A program made the position numbers and the translations under genes. A stretch of 64,000 bases of DNA, from positions 38,016,301 through 38,080,300 of the forward strand of contig OX463855.1 of the NCBI GenBank assembly GCA_949825065.1, read 5' to 3'. This DNA comes from Odontocerum albicorne. Its lineage: Eukaryota > Arthropoda > Insecta > Trichoptera > Odontoceridae. Below are positions 43,441 through 58,400 of this stretch, piece by piece. The notes beneath the pieces are model-generated. The model was not told where the DNA came from and did not search any database. It was given only the letters and a program-made list of their open reading frames with translations. How positions within the stretch are numbered: position 1 is the stretch's first letter; the number at the start of each line of letters is the position of its first letter.

Positions 43441-46400
43441 CTGTTGAAAAACGTTCCAGTATATAATAATTTATTATATAATTTGCCTAATGATGTGTCA
43501 AAATTAAACAAAATATGTGTGACGACGTAAAAAAAGAGGAGCGATGGACTGGAAAGGCCAATAAACAATCTCTGTTTGAGCGTAGCGCTAATCCATGATT
43601 GGAAAGACGCTGACAATTTTCGGCGAGATAAGAAGGGGTGACGGGACAGTTAAGGATATTACACAATAGACAGTATGTGAATTTGGCGTCTATTTCTAGC
43701 ATTCGACAACACGTATTTAGGTAATTGTTTTAGTATATTCTTGGATGGGATTTTCAGCTAGTCATAGTATAAATAATAAAATAATAATTTTTAACTCTTT
43801 AAGGGCGCTCTACCTCCGCACCTGCATATAATTAGAAAAATAATTTGGTAAGAAAACCGCAAATGAAAATGTACCAAGGAAAGACGAACTACAAAAAAAT
43901 CTTTGTAGGTTTTCCGATAAATGATCATAACACTATTCTCTTAACAAACCGGGATCATTTCGTCTGAAGCAAGCCTCGGGATAGGAAGCGGAAACACGTG
44001 TAGCGGGGATTAATGTTGTAAGTACTATAACAAAATAATGTATTGTTGTATGGAGTTCTTCTTCTTATTTTAGGCCTGTTGGCCCGTTATGGTCCTGCAT
44101 CATTTTTTCCCTCTTGCGACGTCGACTGCCAGCTGTCTTTCCATCTTTTGGGAGGTCGTCCTGGAGGTCTGCTTGCTTGGGGATACTGTCCCTGGCCATT
44201 CTTACGGCTCTTGGTTCCGCCATTCTGGATACATGTTCGTTCCAGAACCTTCTTCTCTGTCGTCCCCGTCTGACAATATCTTCAACTTCACACATTCTTC
44301 AGATTTCTGTGTTTCGTACTCTATCACGAAGGGTTTTGCCAGCGATACTCCTGAGTACCTTCATTTCGCTGGTTCGAAGAAGATTTTTGATTCTGACAGT
44401 ATCGGCTATGGACTCTATACTGTATGTCATTATGGGGCAAACATATGTCTTGTATATCCTCACCTTGCTTTGGATGTTCATATACTTGTTTTTTTCCAGA
44501 TAGTGTTCATTAGACATCCGGAAATAGCTGCGGCCTTTTGTGATTGTTCAAGCACTTTGCCATAGAGGTCATTATTGCACATTATGCTAGCACCCAAGTA
44601 TTTAAATTTTGTTACTTGTTCAATTGGTGTGTCGTTCATCACCACACTGCATCCAACTTGCTCTCTGGCTAGAGTCATGCATTTAGTCTTGCTGATGGAG
44701 ATAGACATGTTATATGTTTTGGGGTGTGGAATCGATGTATCATTTGTTGCAGGTCTTCCTCTGATTCGCCTATGATGGTGGCATTGTCAGCATAGCATAT
44801 GATGTTTAGCATATTGTCGCCCATCTTGTATCCCAGGTTAAGGTCGGCAACTTCTTTTATAATTTTATCCATAACCAAGTTAAATAGAAATGTATGGAGT
44901 TCCACAAAGTTAAAGTCAAACTTTTGATGAAATAAAGCACATATTTTAAATTAAAAAATCAACAATTTTGTTGATTTGATACCAGACATAATTTTTGCAT
45001 TATAAGCGTAGTAATATTTAAAGAAAATGAAGCAATACAACCTGCTTATGGCCAACGTAAAAAAAAATAACGGTAGGCTTTCACACATCGATGTATAAAT
45101 GATTAGAACTTACTGTGGATTCGGAGAGAATTTCCCTGTGCTGCAAAGCGATGATCTTGTTGTCAGCGATGTTCTTCACCTCCGTCGCACCCAATTTGTG
45201 ATGGAAGGTGGACTTCCTTATATCAGCCACCATGGTCACGCCGTCTTCGATCAAGTCATCTCGTAATGCTAACTCCTCTTTCTTTACCTGCAAATGTAAT
45301 TCATTTTAAAACTGTTAGTAAATTGATCCTATGCATTATTCTTATCGTTTCAAAGACACTTAATTAGTTTCATCCAAAATGGTGCCACCTGGAGAACACT
45401 GTGCGTTCCACAAATAATTCATCTTCTGTACAAGACACCACGCTTCTTGGGCACTCCAGCAAGAGTCACGTGAACTGGTTGCTACTCACAGATACAGAAA
45501 ACTGATCTATCTCGCAATATTCCACATTTTGTTACAGTATCTTCTATAAACTTCTAGAAAACCTCTGCAATAATATACAAGAAAACTTGTAGATGAACTG
45601 ATAATCACATTGTGTGGTACTGCGATAATAATCGAGTCAATAATTTCTGAAACACTCAGGTGTGTCGCCTCTGGAGAAGTAGCCCCTTCGTTGTCACCAA
45701 GTGACGTCGCGTCCATAAAAACAATGAAGACCATTTCAATGTTCTAGTGTAGATCGCGCCCGATAAATAGGACTTATTATGTCCCCTATAACAGCGTGGA
45801 TGGTAGTGGAATCAAATAAACTGAACTGATGAGTTGATAATGGAGTATCACAGGTCTAGTTACTTACCAGTTCCTCGAGATGGTACGCGATGTCCACCTT
45901 GTTGTTCCCGACTATGGTGAAGTGCAGGTAGGTGACGCCAGATTCCCGTAGGACCTCCACGCTCCTGTCCCGCACCGCGGCACCAAGAGCCTCCAGGTCC
46001 GTCAGCAACTGCGTGCGCATCTTGTCGCTCACCAAGGACGAGAACTCGCCGAAGAAACCAAGAGTTATTTCCACTACTTCTATGGGCGTTGGTACTGGAA
46101 GATAATAAATACATATAAATGTATACAATCCTTAATGACGAACAAAAGAGACACACTGAAATTACCAACTAGCAAGAAAGTTTTTATCGTTAAGTTTTAT
46201 ACATGTCTGGTGACGCTGGCAGAAAGATCTAAAATATTTTGAAAAAAAATCTTTAAACGTGACCCTGACATCCGTGACCTAGTTATACTTGGGAAAATGT
46301 AGGATGGGTCCTGTGATGTTTGAAATGTCATGTCTCAAAGGGATGGGGTAAAATAGTTTTTTTTTACAAATCGAATCGTGTTTTTATAAATTGAAAATTT

Positions 46401-49400
46401 GTTATTCTCTAAACTGGCGTTTTATTTCCTAATTTTCATTATACTGACTTTCTAATGTATTGTATGATTTGTTTATATCTTTAAATAGGCCAAGATCCAC
46501 TGTGAATTAATACTAATTACGAACATTTAATTTTAGGTATAAAAAAATCATAAATACAATTATCGAATACCCCATCCCTAGCCAATGCAGACTAACGTAG
46601 TGACTTTTGACAAACGTCATCAAATATTATTTGATTTTAACAAACTGCCACATTTTTGCTCATTTGTAACAAGATGTATTCATTTGTCATTATTGTTAGT
46701 TTTATGTAATGTATTTACCTAAATAACTTGCTATTTATTAGAATTGAGGATTATATTAAAGTTGATAAAACAATTAAAATTACTGAACATCATTACAAGG
46801 TTGTATTGGGGCAAATTTGTGAACTGTCACAGGAACCGTGCTACAATTTCTTAAGTATAGTAAGATGGTCGTCGTCTGGCCAGGAAGTTTATTTATTTTC
46901 ATCAACGGTGTAATGTATAATGTCTTACAACAATATTGAAAAAATATAAGTTGTGAATGTTTCATTCATCACAAAGAAAAATAAAAAAAAAACAGTTAAA
47001 ATAAAAGCGGACTCGTATAAAAAAACACATCAACATAATAAAACTAGCCAAATAACACATAAGTAAGCAAGAACGTAAGTCAAAATTATTTAAAAATATA
47101 AAAAAATTACAATTTACACTGTGGATTATACGATACGGGAACGTCGCGAGACAGGCTACACGCACCTGCCCACACAGAGCGTCATTCTTGACATTCATGC
47201 GGAAAGTAAAGTATAGAACAAATTCAATATTTTATGAATTACGTGATAATCCATCTTTAATAACTCAACACACTGTGGTAAAATTTAATAGTTGATGTTT
47301 CGTTTCCTGGTGGTAGTGTGTTTTTTTTTAAGAGTTCCAGGCTGATTTACTCTCAAGAATTTTTCATCCCTTTAATTAGCAACGTATCTTCGGAGATATA
47401 AACATGATGTATTTAATTATATGTATTTAAGTTAAAGTTTCTTTAATCCTTGCTCTAATATGTTCAATATTTTCAAAAACAACACATAAAATATAAGAAC
47501 ATTGGAATTATAATTATAGAAGAAGAAATAAAATTATAGAAGAAGTTGCCGAACTGAACCTTGGATACAAGATGGGCGACAATATGCTAAACATCATATG
47601 CTATGCTGACGATGCTATCATCATAACCGAATCAGAGGAACATCTGCAACAAATGCTACATTGATTCCACACTGCTTCCAAAAAATATAACATGTCTATC
47701 TCCATCAGCAAGACAAAATGCATGACTCTAGCCAGAGAACAAGTTGGATGCAGTGTAGCGATCGACGACACACCGATTGAACAAGTAACAAAATGTAAAT
47801 ACTTGGGTGCTAGCATAATGTGCAATAATGACCGCTATGGCGAAGTGCTTGAACAATCACAAAAGGCCGCAGCTATTTCCGGATGTTTAAAGAACACTAT
47901 CTGGAAAAACAAGCATATGAACATCCAAAGCAAGGTGAGGATATACAAGACCTGTGTCCGCCCCATAATGACATACAGCATAGAGTCCTGAGCCGACACT
48001 GTCAGAACCAAAAATCCCCTTCGAACTAGCGAAATGAAGGTACTCAGGAGTATCGCTGGCAAAACTCTTCGTGATAGAGTACGAAACACAGAAATCCGAA
48101 GGACGTTCGAAGTTGAAGATATTGTCAGATGGGGACGACAGAGAAGAAGGTTCTGGAACGAACATGTATCCAGAATGGCGAAACCAAGAGCCGTAAGAAT
48201 GGCCAGGGACAGTATCCCCCAAGCAAGCAGACCTCCAGGACGACCTCCCAAAAGATGGAAAGACAGCTGGCAGTTGACGTCGCAAGAGGCAAACAATGAT
48301 ACAGGACCATAACAGGCCAACAGGCCTAAAATAAGATGAAGAAGAAGAAGAAGGAAATATAATCCTGAACAAGAAATTATTATAAATACTCAGTGCTTGT
48401 GTCTCCAGAGACCTTTCCAATCAAATGTTAACAACGTCCTCATTTGTAGAAAGAAACTGCTATTTGATAATAAACTCGCCAGGTTGTACTGTGTAAATGA
48501 AAGTATAAGACAATATAATGTAAGAAAGGTGTAAACGTCGTGGATCTACTGAAATTAAATACACAAATTGTTGACGGCATTTTAGGATGTTAATTATTCT
48601 TGGTAGTATGAACCGACTGAAAGCATTCGAAATGTGGATACACCGGAGAATGCTACGGATACCCTGGACGGATATGGTCAGCATCACAAAGGTTCTTCAA
48701 AGAGCCAAAGTTGATAGAGAGTTGCTGACTAATATTAAAATCCGAAAGGTGTCCTACTTGGGTCATGTACTTAGAGGAGCAAAGTACAAATTACTGCACC
48801 TGATCATCCAAGGCAAAATAGAGAGTCGAAGAGGTGTTGGCAGGAGGCAAATATCCTGGCTACGCAATATACGTGATTGGACTTGTATAAGGAGCGTTGG
48901 GGATCTTTTTCGGGCTGCCGGGGACAAAGATGCCTACTCTCAGGTGATAGTCAACGTTGGGGGGACCTGACATGACACTAGGAAGAAGAAGAATTATTCT
49001 TAGTTATACGAGTGGTTTCGATCATAATTTTTCTGCAATTAAATTAAGTTGATTTTTATTGAAACAATATACTTATAAAGAAGCTTAAGGTCTAGAGTTC
49101 AAACAACCTATTCTGTTTAAAGTTTAATTTAATTTATTTAATTTAATTTAATTTAATTTAATTTGATTTGATTTGATTTGATTTGATTTGATTTGATTTG
49201 ATTTGATTTGATTTGATTTGATTTGATTTGATTTGATTTGATTTGATTTGATTTGATTTGATTTGATTTGATTTGATTTGATTTGATTTGATTTGATTTG
49301 ATTTGATTTGATTTGATTTGATTTGATTTGATTTAATTTAATTTAATTTAATTTAATTTAATTTAATTTAATTTAATTTAATTTAATTTAATTTAATTTA

Positions 49401-52400
49401 ATTTAATTTAATTTAATTTAATTTAATTTAATTTAATTTAATTTAATTTAATTTAATTTAATTCAATTCAATACAACGCAATTCAATTTAATTCAATGTT
49501 ATTTAATTTAATTTCAAACAACCTATTTTGTTTAATGTTCAAACACCATATTCTATTCAAACGACCTGTTCTGTTTCAGCAGATTTGGACAAGATGACAA
49601 AAAATGAATCTTTGCAATATGCGTGTAACTTACAGCAGATACTCTCGCCTTTGGTGAATGTGGAAGTACCGGGCAACTGGTTGCCAGCCTCGTCCACGCA
49701 CCAGCAGCGTGCGCCCTCGCACTGCGTGGGGCTGAAACGGCCCGCGGAGTCACAAGCCACGGTATAGCCCCCTGCCACAACTACCTTATCGCGCGTGCTC
49801 TCGCAGCGGCCACGCAGCTTACCCCGAGAGCCTCCTTTCTCCAGCACCCTGATCTCGACCCTCTCCACAGAGTCGGATTCCTCCATGGAATCGATGAAAT
49901 TGTACGCCGTCATCTGCTTTACCAACTCTTCCAGAACTAAAATAGAGATTCAAATAAAATGTAAGAATAACTGTTGTTTATTATTTTAAAAAATACTGAC
50001 TAAATAAAGGTTTATTCATGGAAAACCTTAAAAATTTAAACATTGCCTAGTCAATCCATAGACAAAGATTAATAAAAAAAAACATACAAACTCTTTAAAA
50101 TATGTATTGAATAAGAATATTATTTATTTATTTATAGCAAGAGTTCCCAAAGAGGTCGATATCGACCCCCTGGGGTCGATTTGATTTTTCTAGGGGTCGA
50201 TAGTTTTAATAAAAAAAAATGTGGGTCGACGACAGCAAAAATAGACCCCCTTACTAATGCTATTTGTTTGTTATTTCAATACATCTATGATTCCAATAGG
50301 AACCTACTATAATTAAGAAGTAAAATAATAAAAAAACACTTTTTTGATAAATACACATTACATACACGATTTCAATATTAACCGTTGCACAAGATAATGC
50401 TATAATCCGTAGCCCTTTTATCTTTTTCAATCCTTAATTACGAGTGATTAAAATGAAAAGTTTGATATCTAGTGAAATATTTAATATCGAGTACTGTACA
50501 AACTTATTAATTTGAGTAAGTAAAGTAAATGACTAGGGGGTCGACGGTTTTAAAAGTTTTTGGTAAAGGGATCTGCGGCCGAAGAAAGTTAGGGAGTTCT
50601 TGGTCTATAGCAACAGCCACCCAAAAGAATTGTAAACTGTAAAAAGAGTGTGTGGACAAAACTAATCTGCATGTAGACATGTTCATACCAATAAAGTAAA
50701 AATGAAAAAGGGTCGTGGATATCAGCAAGATGCCAAATAATTTATTTGATTATTGTCATAAATGTCCGTGACTTCATTATCAATTGTACTTATACCACGT
50801 GTTTCCAGTAGGACGCAATATATATGGTATTACTCTTTAGGAACAGCTGTTCCTTAAAGGAGAGATGATGAGGATGATTGTTGATAAATAAAAACTCGTC
50901 GAAATCGGAATGTGTAAAGAGGAATTTTATTGACAGACGTCGGTATTTATAATGTTTATTGAATGTGTGCGGGAATACGCACGCGATATGTCGCTGTCTC
51001 GTCTCTGCGTTTACAATACGTATTTAGTCGCGTGTAGGTATTCTTTCTGTTTTGGGAGACCGCGCGAAAGATGTGTTGCTTTCTCGTTTCCTTATGGAAT
51101 GCGCTCTCATTTGGTAGCGAGTTGAATGACCGGCGCGTGGACTTTGTCCATCGATTGTCTCGGATTGTGAAGGTGTGCAAAGGTCGTCTCCTGGGTTCAG
51201 TGACCGCGCATACGGTCGCCACAACTCTATCATTCGCGCCAATCAGGCCTTTACCCGTGAATTTAGAAATAAAGTGCATACAATACCCATATTGACTGTC
51301 CAATAGGTACAGTCTTGTTATGTTGAAGTTGCACAAATCATTTGTAGCAACCACTTCAATGTGGAACAGAACAATTTGCCTAGTGGTCCTACAAAGACGT
51401 GTAGAGTTAGTTTTCGAGTATACTATAGAAATACGAGTTGATAATCATAAATAATGCTGTGAGGTCGAACATTTTCTTATATCAGACAAGGTGTTAAACT
51501 AGTCACTTTCAACAAAAGACCATAGTCTAAATCAGTTCTTGGATTTTGCAATTTATTCAAAAGATTATATATCTGAGAGGAGACGTTAACGGTGATGGAG
51601 AGCAATAATTGTGGAAATAACGACGATAATAACTGGAAATGGAAAGTGTGTGAGTTCTCACCGTCATCAGATGAAGCCGGCGCCGAGTCCATTCTGCGTC
51701 TGGCCTGGCGGAAGTTGCACTGAGGCTCTGCACCACGCACCAGAGAGCCGCGCAGGGGTTCGCCCTTGGCACTGGCGCACCAGCACACGCCGATGTGCTG
51801 CATACACTGCACGCTCTCCCACTCCCCCGTGTCCGCCCGGCAGCGTGGAATGAACGTGTCTTTCTTATAGCGGATTGCCGCCTTCTGGTTCTTCTCGCGG
51901 AGACGTTCGCACTGGCTCAACACTGGAGGAAAAAAAACCTGTCAGCACTACGAATCTCAGATGTCCATGTGTCATGCGCTACATGTAGTTATTGCCGTTT
52001 AGCAATATACTAGACATTTATTATATTTATTTAAATAAATGTTATATGTGCCTTAGAATAAAAATAATAGAGCCGTACAATGTATTAGGTGTTAACATAA
52101 GTTGTGTCCGTTTTTTTTCCAATTAAAAAATGAGCACCAAAAGTAAAACAAAATGGTAAAGGTTATACGTCATTCGATAGAAAATTTTCTGTTCTACAAG
52201 ATATTGTGTTTGCTTTTACTTTACATATATTATTTTATTTGATTACAAGCCTTCAAAATGGAATGTCAAGTAGACGAAAGTGAGCATTTTCGACACCAAT
52301 CAATTGTCGAACGTTGATTTTTGTTGGTTTCACTCAAAACATGTGGAACCCAAGCGCAGAACTTCTGGACTTTTTCCATTAATTTAAGATAGCGGTGTAC

Positions 52401-55400
52401 AGTCACGCGACTACAATTCATCTGCTCAGCCAATTCTATGGTGGTTTGAAGGAGATTTTCATGAATAATACGGTTTAAGCGGTCCTCATCGAAGTCCACT
52501 GGTCTTCCGGAACGCTCCATGTCTTTCAGGTCGAAATTACCGTCTTTGAAACGCAAAAACCATCGACCAGCTGTCCTTTCATTCGTAGCTTCTTCACCGT
52601 ACATTTCGCTAATATCGCGAGCAGCTTTGACAGCTTTATTCCCTCAATTGAACGCGAACAGAAGGACGTGTCGAAAATGCTCACTTTCGTCTACTTGACA
52701 TTCCATTTTGAAGGCTTATAATCAAATAAAATAATATATGTAACGTAAAAGCAAACACAATATCTTGTAGAGCAGAAAATTTTCTTTCGAATGACGTATA
52801 ACATTTACCATTTTGTTTTACTTTTGGTGCTCATTTTTAAATTGGAAAAAAACGGACACAACTTATGTTAACACCTAATACATCAGAAAGAACGGTGCCA
52901 TGTACCATAGAACAAAAATAATGGAAATAAATACAGTAGACTCTTTATATTCACAATAAGACACCTCACCTCACAGAGAGATGTGACTTAAGCCATCCCA
53001 AAAACTGTTATATATTTTACAATACAGTGTCTAAAAACTGTTATATATTTTACAATACAGTGTCTAAATAAACCACAAATGTATAATAGTAATCTCAAGT
53101 GGGAAACAAACAAAACGAAACATATAATTAAGGCAAAAATTGGTAGAAATAGAAGCGAGTAGTCAAAGGTGGGTAGAAGAAGAAGTGGATAGATACTCAA
53201 AGATGGGTAGACAGTATTGCAGTGATGCTCGGAGTGGAAGTTATTGTGATCTCATCAAGAAGTTGACTACAATTAAGGCATAAGTGTGTACTCAAAGGTA
53301 AGCAGAAGTAAAAGTAGGTAGAAGTAGAAGTGGGTATTACAAGGTGGGCAGAAGTAGAAGTAGATAGTCAAAGTGGATAGAAGTGGACTGACCAGGACAG
53401 ACGGTGTTGCAATGCTGTTCGGTGTGGAAATTATTGTGGTTGCCAGAGCAGCCCTCGTAGCGGAACTGCAGGCACTGATTCTTCTCGGGGCTGAAGTGCC
53501 AGCGCAAGGTACCATTATGTGCCCCTCCACACAAGCCTTCATCCCTCGGATCAAAACACACTGAACCTGTAAACCAAACGTGGTTGTATTATAAGAGCAT
53601 TTTCCCAAATTTAAGGTTGAACCTAATTATACTCGTATCAAACAACAAGAAAAAATCAAGCGTAAGTTGAAATAAGGCATAATAACAACAGAACCAATAT
53701 TACTCACTTTTTTTGTGAGTTCAGTTATACCTACAAAGTTTATTAAGAAGTTTAATCTACAATTTATCCACCAACATGTTGGAGATATCGATACAAGAAA
53801 ATTCATTTTACATGGTCATTCCGTGTGCGAGTGGTGTTCTTAAGAGCTCAGTTCATAAATACGGCACCGAAAACAATCTTAATTCACGGTGGCGCAAATA
53901 AATGTCTGTTACATTCAACAAAAGTTACGTACATTGAATCAATAAAGGGTTTGCATTAGCTGAAAAAATATTCCCAGTAGGAATTTGTATAAACTTACGA
54001 GGCTTAGGACAACAGACTGGAGGTCCAGAGGTGGTGTCGCTTAGTGGAGGCAGGAGACACTTGTGAGAGGAAGGGCAAGGGGACTCGTTGGGCCCGCAGC
54101 GGCGGGGCGGTGCCCCTCCTGCGAGCGAGTTCGCGCCGCACGGGTCTGCACCCGCGGGACTGGCGCCCACGCACAGCGCCACCGGAGGACATGGTTCCCT
54201 CACGCATTCCACTTCTGCAACAGATTATTACTTCTAATGTAAGAAATTTGATGAATATATAACGGTGCACTTTTATATGAACATATATGTGTACAATTTC
54301 TAACTAATATACATACATACATACCATCAAGCTTTTACCTGATAGTCAGAGAGGACAGATCGCCAACATACCCTTCGCCTCATCTAGATCCATACAAGTC
54401 CAACGATTTCTCTGACTATGTACGGTTTTTTTTTTCAAAATATGATTCACTTTATCCAACCATACTTCCTTGGTCTTTCTCTCACACGCCTTCCACTCAC
54501 ATTTGCACTATAAATATTTTTTATTAGTTCCAGTTGAAAAACAGTTATTGAAGGTCATCAAGTATGTATATATATTTTTTTTACATGGCAAGAAATATAC
54601 ATAATTTGCGAAAAAAACAACAGATAATTTAATTTGGACAAACAATTTTAACGGATTTAGGTTTGTTGCCTTTCATTTGGCGTGTCTCCAGTAAACTAAG
54701 ATTTTGCCTGTATCTCACTGCGGACAGACATATTGACTCAAAAGAAAATATTTGTAACAAACCGAGATTGCTTGAAGAGAACTTCGGTAAAGAAGGTAAA
54801 ACTCGTGTCAAATTCAGAAAAATTCGATCGTCAATCATTTAGAAAAAAATATTTCCATTTAAATTACTCAGCCGCACTATTTAAGTATATAAGTGTGACT
54901 CACTGACAACTTTGCAGGTCTCGCCTTCGTTGGTGCAGCGGATATCCTGGCAGGGATCCCGACACTCGCACTTCCGGCAGCCTTGCGCGTCCAACGCGAA
55001 CCCGTGTTTGCACTCTCGCGCGCACGACACCTCCGGGCACGCCGCGGGTGCTGAAAAAAACCATAAAAAAAAGAATATTCAAAGCGTCAATGAAAATGTT
55101 ATCTGATTCTACCGAGCCACTCAAATTTAATATTAAGCATGGGTGAATTGCCTATTGAAAAATGCTTTATAGACTTTTCTCGAAAAGTTCGAAGGCCAGC
55201 TGATATAAAAATTAAATTGACCCTAGATCCAATCAAGTAAAAAAACTTGAAAAATCGTATTCTACGAGGCATATCCAGAAACTAAGTGTACTGAATTTTT
55301 GTAGGTTACAATTTTTTTTATTTAAACAAAAAAATTACGTGGTTACCGTAGTACATATGTAAGCTATTTTTCGACATAGTCGCCATTCCTCTCAATGCAG

Positions 55401-58400
55401 GTGGTGAAGCGGGGTATCAACTTTTTGATGCCTTCCTCGAAGTAGTTTCCCGCCAACTCCTCCGTCCACTTCTCCACCTCCTCCTTTACCTCCTCGTCGA
55501 TTGAAAACCTTTTTCCACTCATGTGCAGCTTCAGGGAAGTAAAGAGATAGTAATCTGAAGGTGCTAGGTCAGGGGAATGCGCGGGATGGTTCAGGACATC
55601 CCATTTAAACGAGGCGAGCAGTCCCTTCGTGGCGTTGGCCGTGTGTGGTCTGGCATTGTCGTGCAGCAGGCAGACTCCCTTTGTCAGCATGCCTCTCCTC
55701 TTGTTCTGAATCGCCCTCCGCAATTTTTTTAGGGTCTCGCAGTATCTTGCAGAGTTGATGGTCTCCCCTTGAGGCATATATTCAATTAAAATTATGCCTT
55801 GACAGTCCCAAAACACGGATGCCATGATTTTCTTGGCTGAAATTGTGGTTTTGAACTTTTTGGCGGAGGGTGAAGAGGTGTGACGTGACCGTTTTTAAAC
55901 TCGCGACACCACTTGTACACACTCGTACGATTCATAGCTTTATCACCATATGCAGTTTTCACCTCATTATAAACCTCAACCGGAGGTTTTCCCTTCCAAA
56001 CGAGATAACGGATGACGCCGCGTATTTCGCACTTGGCGGAAGATTGAATTGACATTTTTCACGAAACGTGTTGTCGCGTCGACACTTCTCAACGTACTGA
56101 CCTCGAACCGGTCTCGTTGCGGAGGGAAAGGGTCAGGATACATGGAAGTGTAGCCAACATGTTGAAAATAAAATTCATCCGGTCGTGAGAGCCTCAGTAC
56201 ACTTACTTTCTGGATACGCATAGTATTTCCCACAAAAATGTTGTACATTTTACAATTAAATATTTTGATTCCAGATTGTTATACATACTCGTATGTATGT
56301 AATTATAACAATTAACAAGTATTAAGTAACTGTTTTCGCACAACATTGAAGGGGCTTTCCAGCTAGTAACTATACAAATTACACTACAAGAACTAAAGTA
56401 TTGTAATGTACAAAGTTATACCTTGGCACTGTGGCTTGGCCCCGGCCGTGACTCGCGTCCCAGGCAGCTCGCGGCCAGCCTCGTCCACGCACCAGCAACG
56501 CCCCAGAGCCGGCGTGCATTGGACGGGCTCGAACGCCCCGTCAGCGCGGCACGCCGGCACGTACGCCTGTCGGCCCGGGATGCCCGCCTCGGCGGCTGCG
56601 TGCACTGCTATTGCCTGGAAGTCATAAAATACAACATAAATATATATACTACTTTTATGTTAAAAATTCTTCTTTTTGGATGATTCTTCATGATTAAGGG
56701 TCGAGATCTCTCTGATCCATCTGCCCAAGTTTGCCCTCGACGATTCTCTACCGTTCCATACTTTGGGCCTTTTGGAGTGCTACTGTTACAGAAGCTGGTG
56801 TGTTGAGTAAGATGAAGAAGAGCAATCTGAGATAGTTTGGGCGTGTAGAACGAATCAATGAAGAAATCTTACAAAAAAACAAATACGTATAAAGGTACAA
56901 ATGTGAGTGGAAGGCGTTGTAGAAGAACAAAGAAAGCATGGTTGAATCAAATGTATGATATTTATAAAGAAGGAAGTATTAAAAGTCAAAGAAATCGTAA
57001 AAGCTGTATGAAAAGGTGTTTGAATATAGAAGAAGCGAAATACGTGTGTCGTGATACAAAAGTCTGGCACTTTCTCATCTCTATCTACTCCGACAGGATG
57101 ACGGCGTGATGATATGTATACACTACTTCCTCATGACGTGCTTTGATCTTCAGCTCCCAGTTTTACTGAGGTTCTGCTTTTTAAGTCGCATTTACTTCGT
57201 GCAAAGCTTTATGTGTGTCTATGGAGGTGTGCGTGTACGATTGGAAACTACAAATACAAAATAATAAAGTAAACTGCTGCTCTCCTGTGGGTGGAGAGGG
57301 TGTGTACCTGTTGGTGCTGGCAGGCCGTCTTGACGATGGGCTGCACGCAGCGAGTCCCGCAGCCATTGCTGCAGCAGCGCATGTCACCACCGCACTGGGC
57401 ATCCGACTGGCACGCATACTCGCACGAGCCCACCTCGCTTGGTACCAAATAAGGGCACTCTCCCCCTTTCTGCGGTAAACCTGTAAACATCCAATAATCT
57501 TTCACTATCCAAAAATCACGATGAACTGATGTTTTGATGTAAAGAAAGTAACAGATCCTCTGGAACAAATGGTAGACATGAAACTGTCTTAGATTCGCGT
57601 ATAAATTGTTTAATCGTAATGGGTACAATATTAAACTAAAGCTTATCATCAGAAATGTTTCTTTAAGGTCGATTTCTTCTTCATTTAAGAAATTGGTTGT
57701 TCCAAATCTTACGATAAAGGTTTTGCCGTGGCTGGTCCTAGGGCGGAGAATGGACTGCCTCCTAGTGTTAGAGATGTGGGTGGCGTGTGCAACTTTAAGA
57801 AAAACTTAAAAACGAACCCTTTTGAGAGGTCTTATCAAAATGTATATTATATGAACACTACATTAAACCTACACCCGAATGTGCTACTAACACACATCGG
57901 AAGATCTACAAAGGTTTATTTGTAGGTTTTTTTTATCCACTTTGCACGGATTTCTCCTGTTACACAAAGAGGGTCTGCTTCTAGCGTTAGCTTATTCGTT
58001 AGGAAGAATATCAGCCAGGATTCTTCTCATACTGCTAGGCAGTACCGAGAATATATCAACAATGTCATTCAGTTGGTTCAATATATCTATACCACGTGTG
58101 ACTGAGTATTTAGCCATGATATTCGTCCTGTAAGTTGGTATGTAGAATAGAGGGGGATTCCTTGCACGGCAATATTTATTAGGTACATATAAACTAAGTG
58201 CTTCTAGAATCACGGGACAGTTAAAGCAACCTTGAAAAACCTTCAGTAGGAATATCGCAATCAATTCTTGCCTTCTTGTTTCGATGCTTCTATAGTTACA
58301 CACCGTGAGAAGTGCGACATGGTGAGCATATTTTGGGTAATCGCCATTTGTTCTGTACCATAGATATCTGAGGATTTTTTTTTGGTATTTGTTCTAACAT

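Noticed and set aside
47835..48420. Long minus-strand frames of 160-177 codons
   Set aside because: They are antisense shadows of the plus-strand LINE fragment.
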